A stretch of DNA of 60,827 bases from Candidatus Kapaibacterium sp. (GTDB lineage: Bacteria; Bacteroidota; Ignavibacteria; Kapaibacteriales; UBA4661): the NCBI GenBank assembly GCA_025455065.1, contig JALONG010000047.1, forward strand, positions 1 through 60,827, in the 5' to 3' direction. Shown here piece by piece: positions 16,756 to 25,715 of the stretch. Below the pieces are notes generated by a model that was not told the origin of the DNA, ran no database searches, and saw nothing but the letters and a program-made list of their open reading frames with translations. The stretch's first letter is position 1. Each line of letters starts with the position of its first letter. The translations under genes and the position numbers were made by a program.

Positions 16756-18033
16756 ATGTCCATAAACCTCACCACCGCCGAAGAAGCCGTGTCCGTCATC
16801 AAATCAGGACAACGAGTGTTTATCCACAGCGTAGCCGCCGCGCCGCAGCGTTTGATTGCCGCTATGACCGCCCGTGCATCGGAATTGCGTGATGTGGAAA
16901 TTGTTCACCTCCACACCGAAGGCACAGCGCCGTACGCTGCTCCGGGCATGGAGGAGCATTTCCGCATCAATGCGCTTTTTGTCGGACCCAATATGCGCAA
17001 AGCCGTTGAAGAGGGTCGCGCCGACTATATTCCCGTGTTTTTGAGTGAAGCGCCCTTGCTCTTTCGGCGCGGGATTTTGCCGCTGGATGTGGCGATGATT
17101 CAAGTGTCGCCGCCGAATAAGCACGGATATTGTTCGCTTGGCGTGTCGGTAGATATTGCGCGGGCGGCAGTGGAATGTGCGAAGATTATCATTGCGCAAA
17201 TCAACCCCCAAATGCCACATACGCACGGCGACGGCTTTCTGCACATCAGTAAAATTCATGCTGCTGTCGAAGTAGATGAGCCGCTCCCGACGATTGAAAT
17301 TCCCCCGCACACCGCCGTAGAGACGGCTATCGGGAATTATTGTGCATCGCTTGTAGAAGACGGTGCAACGCTGCAAATGGGCATTGGTGCTATTCCCGAT
17401 GCGGTTTTGGCAGCGCTTGGCAATCACAAAGGCTTGGGGATTCATACCGAAATGTTTGCCGATGGCGTGATTCCGCTTGTGGAAAAAGGTGTGATTACGG
17501 GCGAACACAAGGCTACGCACCCGGGCAAGATTGTAACAGGCTTCGTGATGGGAACAAAGCGCGTCTATGACTTCGTTGATGATAATCCGTTCACGGTATT
17601 TTTGGACAGTCAGTACGTGAACGACACGCACGTTATTCGCCGCAATCCCAAAGTAACGGCTATCAATAGCGCGATTGAGGTAGATTTGACGGGGCAGGTT
17701 TGCGCGGATTCTATCGGAACACGCCAATTTTCCGGCGTTGGCGGGCAGATGGATTTTATTCGCGGGGCATCGCTCTCCGAAGGCGGAAAGCCGATTATTG
17801 CTCTTCCTTCGACCACTTCCAAAGGCGAAACCCGCATTACGCCTTATCTCAAGGAAGGTGCAGGCGTTGTTACCACCAGAGCGCATGTCCACTACGTTGT
17901 TACCGAATACGGCATTGCGAATCTGTATGGAAAAAATATGCGCCAGCGTGCAAAAGCGCTTATTGAGATTGCGCACCCCGACCACCGCGCAGCATTGGAA
18001 GAAGAAGCAATGAAGCGCTTTCATCGCTTCTAA
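16756..18033 (+). CDS. acetyl-CoA hydrolase/transferase family (4-hydroxybutyrate CoA-transferase-like)
   Basis: A 425-residue class I CoA-transferase-type enzyme that moves CoA between acetyl-CoA and a short-chain acid, or hydrolyses acetyl-CoA. Diagnostic stretches are LQMGIGAIPDAVLAAL, GIHTEMFADGVIPL (the Glu is the expected CoA-thioester-forming residue), NPKVTAINSAIEVDLTGQV, GVGGQMDFIRGA and ITPYLKEGAGVVTTRAHVHY. It most resembles 4-hydroxybutyrate/butyrate CoA-transferases. Start 16756 follows ACAAACC and gives the family N-terminus; longer frames run through the ACCAA repeat. With the thiolase and acyl-CoA dehydrogenase elsewhere in the window it fits short-chain acyl-CoA metabolism. 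Exact acid substrate unknown. Confidence 0.9.
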   Translation: MSINLTTAEEAVSVIKSGQRVFIHSVAAAPQRLIAAMTARASELRDVEIVHLHTEGTAPYAAPGMEEHFRINALFVGPNMRKAVEEGRADYIPVFLSEAPLLFRRGILPLDVAMIQVSPPNKHGYCSLGVSVDIARAAVECAKIIIAQINPQMPHTHGDGFLHISKIHAAVEVDEPLPTIEIPPHTAVETAIGNYCASLVEDGATLQMGIGAIPDAVLAALGNHKGLGIHTEMFADGVIPLVEKGVITGEHKATHPGKIVTGFVMGTKRVYDFVDDNPFTVFLDSQYVNDTHVIRRNPKVTAINSAIEVDLTGQVCADSIGTRQFSGVGGQMDFIRGASLSEGGKPIIALPSTTSKGETRITPYLKEGAGVVTTRAHVHYVVTEYGIANLYGKNMRQRAKALIEIAHPDHRAALEEEAMKRFHRF

Positions 18034-18070
18034 ATTCATGATAAATGTGCTTTGATGTTACGCTCTGAGC

Positions 18071-19945
18071 TTACACCAACTGCTCTTTGTACTGCAAGCG
18101 ATACAATTTTGCATACAAGCCGTTTTGTGCCAAGAGTTCTTGGTGATTCCCGCTTTCATAGACTTTTCCGTGATGGAGAACAACGATATTATCCGCCTTT
18201 TGAATCGTGGAAAGGCGGTGCGCAATCACAATCGAAGTGCGCCCTTTGAGCAAGGTCTGGATTGCCTCTTCGATAAGCTGCTCCGTTGCTGTATCTACAC
18301 TGGATGTGGCTTCATCCAAAATCAAAATATCGGGATTTGCCGCCAATGCGCGGGCAAAAGAAATCAGTTGTTTTTGCCCGACAGAAAGCGTTGCACCGCG
18401 CTCCATGACTTGCGTGTCGTAGCCTTCGGGAAGTTTTTCGATAAACTCTGCCGCGCCAACAGCCGCCGCAGCCGCTTGAATACTTGCACGGGAGATTGCT
18501 TCATTCCCCAACGAGATATTTTCCGCAACAGAGCGCGAAAAAAGAAACACATCCTGCAAGACAATAGCCATGCGCTTTCGGAGTGATAATTGCTGAATGT
18601 CGCGTATGCTGCGCCCGTCTATCACAATGTCCCCGCCTTGAAACTCGTAAAAGCGCGTGAGTAGGTTCATCAGCGAAGATTTTCCCGCACCCGTCGCACC
18701 GACGATTGCGAGTGTTTGCCCCTTTTTCACGGTGAAGGAAACATCGCACAGCACCTTCTTTGTGCCGTCGTAGCTGAAGGTAACATCGTTGAAATTAATT
18801 GCCTCGCGTAAAGGCTGCATCGGGACTGCGCCCGGGTTGTCGCGTACAAAGGACTCCTCATCCAAAAGCTGAAAAATACGCTCCGACGAAGCCATTGCGC
18901 TTTGGAGCGTGTTGTATTTGTCGGATAATTCACGAATGGGGCGAAAGAACATCTCGCCAAACATCGAAAATGCTATCACCTCGCCAACAGTCATTGTGCC
19001 TTGCAAAATATGCCCCGCAGCGTACCAAATCACGATTGCCAGCGATACGGTACTCATCATTTCCACAAACGGGAAAAAGACCGCATAGTAAAAAACCGAT
19101 TTTACATGCGCTTCGGTGTGGGCAGCATTGATGCTGTCAAATTCCTTGCGTTGGCGCTCTTCTTGGGAGAAAATTTGGATGATGTTCATGCCCGTAATAT
19201 ACTCGTTCAAGAAGGCATTCATGCGGGCTACTTGGGTGCGAATGGTGCGAAATTCTCGCCGAACAGCCTTACGGAAAATGTTCGTTCCATACAGCAAAAT
19301 CGGCACGACGACGATTGTCGCCAAGGCAAGTTGCCAATTCGTGTAAAACATCATCACAATAATCCAGAAAATCATAAACACATTCGCTACCATCATCACC
19401 AAACCGGAGGAAAAAACTTCATTCAGCACTTCAACATCATTGGTAACACGAGTAACCAAGCGCCCTATGGGTGTTGTGTCATAATAGCGCATGGAAATTT
19501 CCTGCAAGCGGCGGAACAGCCTCATTCGCACATCCAAAATCGTCGTCTGTCCGATACGCTGCATAAGTTTCGTCAGAGCGTACTGCAAGATTCCTTGCGC
19601 TATGAGCAGAGCGATGATAATAAGAATCATGCCGTAAAGCCCATTTTGGTCTTTGGTGGCAATGTAATTGTCCACACTGTATTGGCTCAGTTTCGGACGC
19701 ACGGGACCAATCGCCGCCACGATAATCGTCAGCATAAGTACGCCCAAAACGGCGTTTTTATGAGGTCTCAAGAACTCCAAGAGCCTTTTCAGCAAACTGC
19801 CGTCAATGCCTTTCGACATCGCATCTTCGGCTGTATCAGCATTTTTGGGCTTGGATTGAGGTTTTGAGCCGTTTTTTGATATTCCGTTTTGTGGTTTCCC
19901 GTTTGAGGAGGGCGTTTGTGCGGAAGAATTTCCGTTGGTACTCAT
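18071..19945 (-). CDS. ABC transporter, fused permease and ATPase (exporter half-transporter)
   Basis: A 624-residue type IV ABC exporter half-molecule that dimerises in the inner membrane. A hydrophilic Asn/Ser/Lys-rich N-terminal extension (1-45) precedes six membrane helices (about 65-350). The nucleotide-binding domain has Walker A GATGAGKSS, Q-loop VLQDVFLFS, signature LSVGQKQ (variant of LSGGQ) and Walker B ILILDEATSSVD, with switch His in IAHRLSTI. It resembles MsbA/YheI/LmrA-type multidrug or lipid exporters. ATG 19945 is preferred; the frame extends 50 codons upstream without family sequence. The substrate cannot be deduced. Confidence 0.92.
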   Translation of the reverse strand: MSTNGNSSAQTPSSNGKPQNGISKNGSKPQSKPKNADTAEDAMSKGIDGSLLKRLLEFLRPHKNAVLGVLMLTIIVAAIGPVRPKLSQYSVDNYIATKDQNGLYGMILIIIALLIAQGILQYALTKLMQRIGQTTILDVRMRLFRRLQEISMRYYDTTPIGRLVTRVTNDVEVLNEVFSSGLVMMVANVFMIFWIIVMMFYTNWQLALATIVVVPILLYGTNIFRKAVRREFRTIRTQVARMNAFLNEYITGMNIIQIFSQEERQRKEFDSINAAHTEAHVKSVFYYAVFFPFVEMMSTVSLAIVIWYAAGHILQGTMTVGEVIAFSMFGEMFFRPIRELSDKYNTLQSAMASSERIFQLLDEESFVRDNPGAVPMQPLREAINFNDVTFSYDGTKKVLCDVSFTVKKGQTLAIVGATGAGKSSLMNLLTRFYEFQGGDIVIDGRSIRDIQQLSLRKRMAIVLQDVFLFSRSVAENISLGNEAISRASIQAAAAAVGAAEFIEKLPEGYDTQVMERGATLSVGQKQLISFARALAANPDILILDEATSSVDTATEQLIEEAIQTLLKGRTSIVIAHRLSTIQKADNIVVLHHGKVYESGNHQELLAQNGLYAKLYRLQYKEQLV

Positions 19946-20082
19946 GGAGGTTGTATGGTGTGTGGTTAATCGTGTTCGCCGCATTGTTCTGCGTATTGTT
20001 CTGGAGGCAGAACGGTGTAAATTACGAGGATAACGCCTCAGAAACAAGCAAAATTCAGTGTTCCTCACCCTTGTAAAAACGC

Positions 20083-20121
20083 AACAAGCGTACATCCATT
20101 GTCAATGTACGCTTGTTTTTC
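20083..20121. terminator. bidirectional terminator-like hairpin
   Basis: AACAAGCGTACAT (20083-20095) pairs with ATGTACGCTTGTT (20105-20117) in a perfect 13-bp stem. T-rich sequence lies on the plus-strand side and AAAAACG (T-run on the minus strand) on the other. It would end the minus-strand transcript of the nucleotidyltransferase fusion. Confidence 0.8.
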
Positions 20122-20171
20122 ATTTCTGTTGCACCAACATCTATCAAACCTCTTCGTAGAGCAGGAGCAAC

Positions 20172-22676
20172 TTACTCGTCCCGCCACTGCTCCACAAGTT
20201 TGATATGCGCGTCCGCAGCCGCTTGTGCGGTGGCTTTGTCGGCAGCTTCGGCGGTTACGTGGAAGATTCCGCGCTCTTTGTCGGGCAGGAACAGCACCGA
20301 AACATCACCGTCGAAAATCTTCACGCCGTCAATAAGTTCACGTTTTTTGCCTTCGCTGTATTCCATAGAGCGGCGCATAATGAGACCTTTTTTCTCCCAA
20401 GGGCAAGGCGCTTGGCGGTTGGATTGATAACGTTTAGGCAGTTCTTTTTCCACTTCGGCAATCGTTTTTCCGGTCTTTGCAAGCATATCCAAAATTTTGC
20501 CGATAGCAAACATCGAATCACTCGCAAAGAAAAACTCCGTGAAAATAAGTCGTCCGCGCATATCGCCCAAAAACAAAATGTCTTTGTCGCGGGTAGCTTC
20601 CATCATTGCAGAGTGCGAGTTCGGGATGCGTACCACCGTTACGTTGTTGTATGCCTTTGCGGCTTCTTCGATTTCACTCGAAGCCACAACCGACACAGCA
20701 ATCTTATACGGAGTGCGGTCTTTATTTGTTTCCATAAAAAGTTTTGCCACTATCGGCAGCAAACGTTTGTCGTACCAATTCCCGCTTGCGTCCACGACGG
20801 AAATTTTCTCTACGCCCGGATCAATGATAAAGCCGATTTCGTATTTGAGCGAAATCATCACTTGGCTCATCTGCTCACGTGCAGACTTGGATTGCTCATC
20901 ACCGCGAATTGCACGGCGCGAATCAATGTACCCGTTTAAGCCGACAACTTGGCACTGCAACTCGCCCAGAAGACGCGGAAAAATCGCGGAAGTCATGCCA
21001 TACGCATAATCAACAACGATGCTGAATTGGCGTTCGGCAATTTTCTTCACGTCAATCGCGCCTGTGTATGCGGCGTTGTACGCTTCTACCGTGCGCTCGG
21101 GGAAAATTAAACCGCCGATTTGCTCAGGGTCCACGCGCTTGATGTCCTCACCGAAAAAGAGGCGTTCAATTTTTTTCAGCGCTCCGGTTTGCATATCGCG
21201 CCCGTCGGCATTGAGCAAGATAATATCCACTTGCTTGGGGTAATACGGCGATTGGCGCACGTGGAAGCCTGCAACAGCCTTGCCTTCGCGGAGTGCTTGG
21301 CGCGTGAGCGGAAGCGGTGTTGTCTGCAAATCAATGACGTGCGTTCCCACCGACATCAAACCCGCCGCCATTGCACGTTTGACCATGCGACAGACTTCAT
21401 TCGCATCGCGGCTGCCGATTACGGTTTTGTCCGAACCAAGCGAGTTTCCAAGCGCTGCGCCGAACTTTGCGCCGAACTCAGGATTCATCTCGATATTCGA
21501 CGCGCCCGTTACGCGAGCATCAGTAAAAAGGTCGCGCATCCACTTTTCTTCTTGCACAAGGCTTCTGGTCAGGATTGCGCGGGATTCGACTTCTTTTTGG
21601 GGCCAAAGTTTGATGTTGGAAGCGAGTTTCGCATAATCACCAATGCGGCAGCCGTCCGAAATAAACACGCTTTCGCCGATGGTAACGTAATCGCCAATCG
21701 TTACATCATTCGTAACAACATCGTTTGCAAGCGAGGCATAATCACCGATTCGTGTCCGTTCCCAAACGACAGAATTATCAATCTTCGCGCCGTAACCCAC
21801 ATGGCAGCCGTCGCCAAGCGAGGAATTGGTGATTTCCGCACGAGGACCGACCACAACATTTTCACCGATAATGACCGTTCCCGACAATTTCGCTGTTTCG
21901 TGGATGACCGCCGAAGCCGCAACGTAGCTGCCTCCGCGCTTTTCGCCTTTGATTTCCACCTTCACTTTGCCCGTAATCGCGTCGGACTGCGCTTGCTGGT
22001 ATTGGTCGAGATTGCCTACATCCTGCCAATAGCCCGTTGCCGTGTAACCATAGAGCGGAAGCCCTTGTTGGAGCATGAGCGGGAAGAGGTCTTTGCTAAA
22101 ATCGAAATCTTTTTGGTAGGGGATAAGGTCTAAAACGTCCGGCTCAAGAATGTAGATACCGGTGTTTATCGTGTCGGAGAAAACTTCGCCCCATGAGGGT
22201 TTTTCCAAAAAGCGGTTAATTTTGCCGTCTTTGTCGGTCATCACAATCCCGAATGCAAGCGGGTTTGCGGCTTGCGTGAGAACAATCGTCGCTTTCGCTT
22301 TTTTCTCTTCGTGAAATTTGATAGCAGCACCTAAGTCAAAATCCGTCAAAACATCGCCGGAGATAACAATGAAGCGGTCTGTGAGGTGTTCTTGTGCATA
22401 CCGCACTGCGCCTGCCGTGCCATAATCCGCCATTGCCTGCATATACTTCATCGAAATTCCAAAATTTGAGCCTGTACCGAAATAGGACGTAATTTTTTCA
22501 GGCTGGAAATAAAGCAGCGACACAATATCGGTGATATTATTTTTTTTGAGCAGATTGACGATATGCTCCATCATCGGCACATTCATCATCGGAACCATCG
22601 GTTTCGGTAAGTTCATGGTAATCGGGCGCAAGCGTGTGCCGAAGCCTCCCGCCATAATGACAGCTTTTTTCATCAT
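20172..22676 (-). CDS. nucleotidyltransferase - hexapeptide repeat - phosphomannomutase-like fusion
   Basis: An 834-residue bifunctional-looking enzyme for activated-sugar supply. Residues ~1-235 form an NTP-transferase with MAGGFGTRLRPIT and KPMVP; 245-360 are left-handed beta-helix hexapeptide repeats. From ~385 a phosphoglucomutase/phosphomannomutase-like half follows. This half is divergent. The usual TASHNP serine loop is replaced by HVRQSPYYP, which keeps a serine. The DGDxDR metal loop reads DPGVEKISVVD, lacking the canonical aspartates. Mannose-1-phosphate guanylyltransferase activity is the likeliest call for the front half, while the mutase half may be regulatory or inactive. Such fusions are known in several phyla. 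Single gene, divergent from the epimerase at 23039. Confidence 0.85.
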   Translation of the reverse strand: MMKKAVIMAGGFGTRLRPITMNLPKPMVPMMNVPMMEHIVNLLKKNNITDIVSLLYFQPEKITSYFGTGSNFGISMKYMQAMADYGTAGAVRYAQEHLTDRFIVISGDVLTDFDLGAAIKFHEEKKAKATIVLTQAANPLAFGIVMTDKDGKINRFLEKPSWGEVFSDTINTGIYILEPDVLDLIPYQKDFDFSKDLFPLMLQQGLPLYGYTATGYWQDVGNLDQYQQAQSDAITGKVKVEIKGEKRGGSYVAASAVIHETAKLSGTVIIGENVVVGPRAEITNSSLGDGCHVGYGAKIDNSVVWERTRIGDYASLANDVVTNDVTIGDYVTIGESVFISDGCRIGDYAKLASNIKLWPQKEVESRAILTRSLVQEEKWMRDLFTDARVTGASNIEMNPEFGAKFGAALGNSLGSDKTVIGSRDANEVCRMVKRAMAAGLMSVGTHVIDLQTTPLPLTRQALREGKAVAGFHVRQSPYYPKQVDIILLNADGRDMQTGALKKIERLFFGEDIKRVDPEQIGGLIFPERTVEAYNAAYTGAIDVKKIAERQFSIVVDYAYGMTSAIFPRLLGELQCQVVGLNGYIDSRRAIRGDEQSKSAREQMSQVMISLKYEIGFIIDPGVEKISVVDASGNWYDKRLLPIVAKLFMETNKDRTPYKIAVSVVASSEIEEAAKAYNNVTVVRIPNSHSAMMEATRDKDILFLGDMRGRLIFTEFFFASDSMFAIGKILDMLAKTGKTIAEVEKELPKRYQSNRQAPCPWEKKGLIMRRSMEYSEGKKRELIDGVKIFDGDVSVLFLPDKERGIFHVTAEAADKATAQAAADAHIKLVEQWRDE

Positions 22677-23038
22677 AGAGCAATGCAGAATAGAAGTTGA
22701 AGAGAATAAACGAGTAATAAATGACTATTATTGGCGAAAAGGAATGAGGGAAACATCCCTGAATAGCGCTCCAATCCTGAGAATGAGAGCAAATGTACAC
22801 ACAACCTTTTTTCGTGAACACGCAAGGACGCGCTTTGTAAGTGAACGCGAATAAACTAAAGAATTTTTTGCAATGCTCAAATCAAAAACACGTGGAGGCA
22901 AAGTTTTTTTTCTTCTGCTTGTATTCATGCGACAAAGTAGGTGAAAATCACGGAAAAACTTGGCTGTGCCAAGCAAATTTTGTACGTTAAGCCGTTTGAA
23001 AAGCCAAACAGTAATTGTTCATTTTTTTTCTGACCATT
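22677..23038. other. divergent intergenic region without a recognised gene
   Basis: This 362-base AT-rich gap lies between two divergently transcribed genes and presumably holds both promoters. I see poly-A/T tracts around 22903-22912 and 23021-23029, but no palindromic repeat, RNA gene or convincing open frame. Confidence 0.5.
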
Positions 23039-23968
23039 ATGCAAACAATTCTTGGTGCGGGCGGAGCTATCGGGGTAGAATTAGCAAAGGCTCTCGCCGA
23101 TTACACCAGCGACATTCGCCTTGTCAGCCGCAATCCCAAAGCCATTAACTCCACAGATACGCTCTTTTCGGCAGACTTATCGAAGCCGGAGCAGATTTCA
23201 AGCGCTGTTCAAGGCAGCGATGTTTGCTATCTCGCTATCGGTTTTCCCTATAGCACGACTGTTTGGCAAACGGAATGGGTGCGGCTCATGCAAAACGTCA
23301 TCAATGCTTGCGCGGAGCATAAGGCAAAGTTGGTCTTTTTCGATAATGTGTACGCTATCGGTGGCGACAATGTGAAACACATTACCGAAGCCTCGCCTAT
23401 TAGTCCCACGAGCAAAAAAGGCGAGGTGCGAGCTGATGTGGACAGGCTTGTGCTGGATGCGGCAGAACGTGGGAAAATCCAAGCAATTATCGCCCGTGCG
23501 CCCGATTTTTTCAGCGAAATCAAAACGCAAAGCCTTTTGATGAATATGGTCTATGATAATTTCGCCAAAGGCAAGGCTGCACAGTGGTTTTGCAATGCCG
23601 ATGTGCCACACAGCACAGGCTATACGCCGGATTTAGCACGTGGAACGGCGATGCTCGGCAACACGCCCGATGCCTTCAACCAAGTTTGGAATCTGCCCGT
23701 TTACAACCACGCACCGACGGGACGCGAGTGGGCGGCGATGTTTGCCGAAGAAATGCACGTCAAAAACCGTATTCAAGTGCTGCCTATGTGGGGTTTGCGC
23801 GGTTTGGGGCTGTTTGTGCCGATTTTGAAAGAAATGGTCGAAATGTGTTACCAATACGACCGCGAATACTTTTTCGATTCTTCCAAATTTACCTCGCGCT
23901 TTGCCTACACGCCCACGGACAACAAGGAAGCAATAAAGCGCACCATTGCTCGTTTGAAGCAAGGGTAA
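23039..23968 (+). CDS. NAD(P)-dependent epimerase/dehydratase family protein (extended SDR)
   Basis: A 309-residue Rossmann-fold protein. The nucleotide-binding motif is the variant MQTILGAGGAIGVELAKAL (GxGGxxG) at the very N-terminus. VYAIGGDNVKHITEASPI contains the YxxxG/K-like region of atypical SDRs, and the YDFNFAKGKAAQWF-type segment (about 175-190) lies before a substrate-binding C-terminal part. It resembles atypical SDRs annotated as NAD-dependent epimerases or NmrA-like proteins. The usual YxxxK catalytic pair is not obvious, so catalysis is uncertain. ATG 23039 places the glycine motif five residues in, as expected. Confidence 0.75.
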   Translation: MQTILGAGGAIGVELAKALADYTSDIRLVSRNPKAINSTDTLFSADLSKPEQISSAVQGSDVCYLAIGFPYSTTVWQTEWVRLMQNVINACAEHKAKLVFFDNVYAIGGDNVKHITEASPISPTSKKGEVRADVDRLVLDAAERGKIQAIIARAPDFFSEIKTQSLLMNMVYDNFAKGKAAQWFCNADVPHSTGYTPDLARGTAMLGNTPDAFNQVWNLPVYNHAPTGREWAAMFAEEMHVKNRIQVLPMWGLRGLGLFVPILKEMVEMCYQYDREYFFDSSKFTSRFAYTPTDNKEAIKRTIARLKQG

Positions 23969-23999
23969 TGATTAACACAAGGTAGGCACTCAAACAGTA

Positions 24000-24080
24000 A
24001 GTGGCACAGGCATTTTTGCCTGTGCGAGTATTGGTGCTAATTGTGAGCCATTTCGCACAGACAAAAATGTCTGTGCCACT
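24000..24080. repeat. 81-bp inverted palindromic repeat pair (type A, with compensatory change)
   Basis: The left unit reads GTGGCACAGGCATTTTTGCC and the right unit is the reverse complement of the GTGGCACAGACATTTTTG form. In the left unit both stem positions have changed together (A to G and T to C relative to the locus at 14179), so the hairpin is preserved. It sits between the epimerase and thiolase genes. Confidence 0.9.
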
Positions 24081-24150
24081 TACACTTTGTATGGTTATTT
24101 TTTCGACAATCCTTAGAATAGAACAACATTTTCAACCCAAACACCGCACC

Positions 24151-25350
24151 ATGTCTAACGTTTACATCATCGAACCTCTTCGCACACCTGTCGGCAAATA
24201 CGGCGGGATTCTTTCTTCTGTTCGCCCCGATGACCTCGCTGCACACGTGATTGCAAGCCTTGTTGAGCGCACTGCCATTCCGCCTGAGGCGATTGACGAT
24301 GTTATCATGGGCTGTTCCAACCAAGCAGGTGAGGACAACCGCAACGTCGCACGAATAGCATTGTTGCTTGCGGGATTGCCGGAATCGGTGCCGGGCGTAA
24401 CGGTGAACCGCCTGTGTGCATCGTCGTTGGAGGCTGTGATACAAGGCGCACGGGCAATTCAAACGGGCGATGCGGAAATGGTCATTGCCGGAGGCGTAGA
24501 ATCTATGAGTCGTGCGCCGCTTGCAATGCCGAAGAATGTGAGTGGACAAGCGGCGTTTGGGAATGTGATTGCTTACGACACGGCGCTTGGCTGGCGTTTC
24601 CCGAATGAGCGCTTAAAAGCGAAATTCCCGCTTGAATCAATGGGCGAAACCGCAGAAAACCTTGCCGAACACTATGCTATCAGCCGTGCGGAGCAGGACG
24701 AATTTGCGCTGGAATCACACCACAAAGCCGCAGAAGCCCGTAACAACGGCATTTTCGCAGAGGAAATTGTGCCTGTGCCGATTGTTGCTAAATCCGGCAC
24801 GACTTTCGCCGAACACGACGAACAGCCACGCGCCGACGCAAGCACGGAAGCACTTTCCAAACTCAAAGCCGCATTTCGCACAGGCGGAACGGTCACGGCG
24901 GGCAATTCGTCATCGCTTAACGACGGTGCAGCAGCGATGCTTCTTGCAAGCGAGTCAGCCGTCAAGAAGTACGGTTTGAAGCCGATGGCGCGGTATGTGT
25001 CTTCGGGCGCAGCAGGAGTAAGTCCGCGTATGATGGGCATTGGTCCAGTAGAAGCGATTCCGAAAGCGCTGCGCCGTGCGGGATTGAGTTTGGACGATAT
25101 TGGACGTGTGGAAATCAACGAGGCATTTGCCGCGCAAGTGCTGGCGTGTGTTCGCGGCTTGAATCTGGACAAAGCGCGTTTGAATGTACATGGCGGAGCA
25201 ATCGCAATAGGGCATCCGCTCGGTATGAGTGGCGCAAGGCTTGTGGGAGGGCTGGTGCGCGGGATGCAACGGGACGGAGTGCGCTATGGAGCGGCTTCGC
25301 TGTGTGTAGGTGTTGGACAGGGTTTGGCGGCAGTATTTGAGCGGTGTTGA
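24151..25350 (+). CDS. acetyl-CoA acyltransferase (thiolase)
   Basis: A 399-residue degradative-type thiolase catalysing CoA-dependent cleavage of 3-ketoacyl-CoA, or its reverse condensation. [12 protein letters not shown] carries the acyl-accepting Cys89. [29 protein letters not shown] (His base) and [10 protein letters not shown] (second active-site Cys) complete the catalytic set. It resembles FadA/PcaF more than biosynthetic AtoB, but the substrate is not fixed by sequence. Start ATG 24151 gives [19 protein letters not shown]; the frame is open further upstream only through the palindromic repeat. Confidence 0.95.
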   Translation: MSNVYIIEPLRTPVGKYGGILSSVRPDDLAAHVIASLVERTAIPPEAIDDVIMGCSNQAGEDNRNVARIALLLAGLPESVPGVTVNRLCASSLEAVIQGARAIQTGDAEMVIAGGVESMSRAPLAMPKNVSGQAAFGNVIAYDTALGWRFPNERLKAKFPLESMGETAENLAEHYAISRAEQDEFALESHHKAAEARNNGIFAEEIVPVPIVAKSGTTFAEHDEQPRADASTEALSKLKAAFRTGGTVTAGNSSSLNDGAAAMLLASESAVKKYGLKPMARYVSSGAAGVSPRMMGIGPVEAIPKALRRAGLSLDDIGRVEINEAFAAQVLACVRGLNLDKARLNVHGGAIAIGHPLGMSGARLVGGLVRGMQRDGVRYGAASLCVGVGQGLAAVFERC

Positions 25351-25414
25351 GTTTTTTTTGAAGTAAGTGAGAACTTGCTTTTGAGCGAAAAAGTTTTATC
25401 TTGAGGGTCTTGTA

Positions 25415-25513
25415 ATACCAATTTACGTTGAGGATTGTGCATTATTTTTTCAATACTTTTCTCTGGAAGCAGCATAAATACTCGCACAGACAAGAATGTC
25501 CGTGCCACTGAAG
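25415..25513 (-). repeat. 99-bp truncated copy of the MITE-like element
   Basis: Starting at the inverted-terminal word ATACCAATTTACGTTGA, this matches the reverse complement of 36057-36155 with three mismatches in 99 bases, then stops just after the palindromic unit, so its other end is missing. It lies in the convergent gap 25351-25715. The remainder of that gap (25514-25715) shows only a short unassigned open stretch that reads GFGLVLMPFGSRWARGGE before a stop near 25617. Confidence 0.85.
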
Positions 25514-25715
25514 TTGTATGTTTCAGGCACGCACAGTATGACGGCTCCACTTCAGAACATGGCTTTGGGCTTGTACTTATGCCGTTTGGAAGTAGATGGG
25601 CGCGTGGTGGGGAGTAAGAGTGTGGTTATCGCGCCGTAACGAATTACCACAAAATAAGTTTCCAAATGCAAGTATTCAAAATCAAGCATTTATGCGCATG
25701 ACAAGCGCCCTTTTG

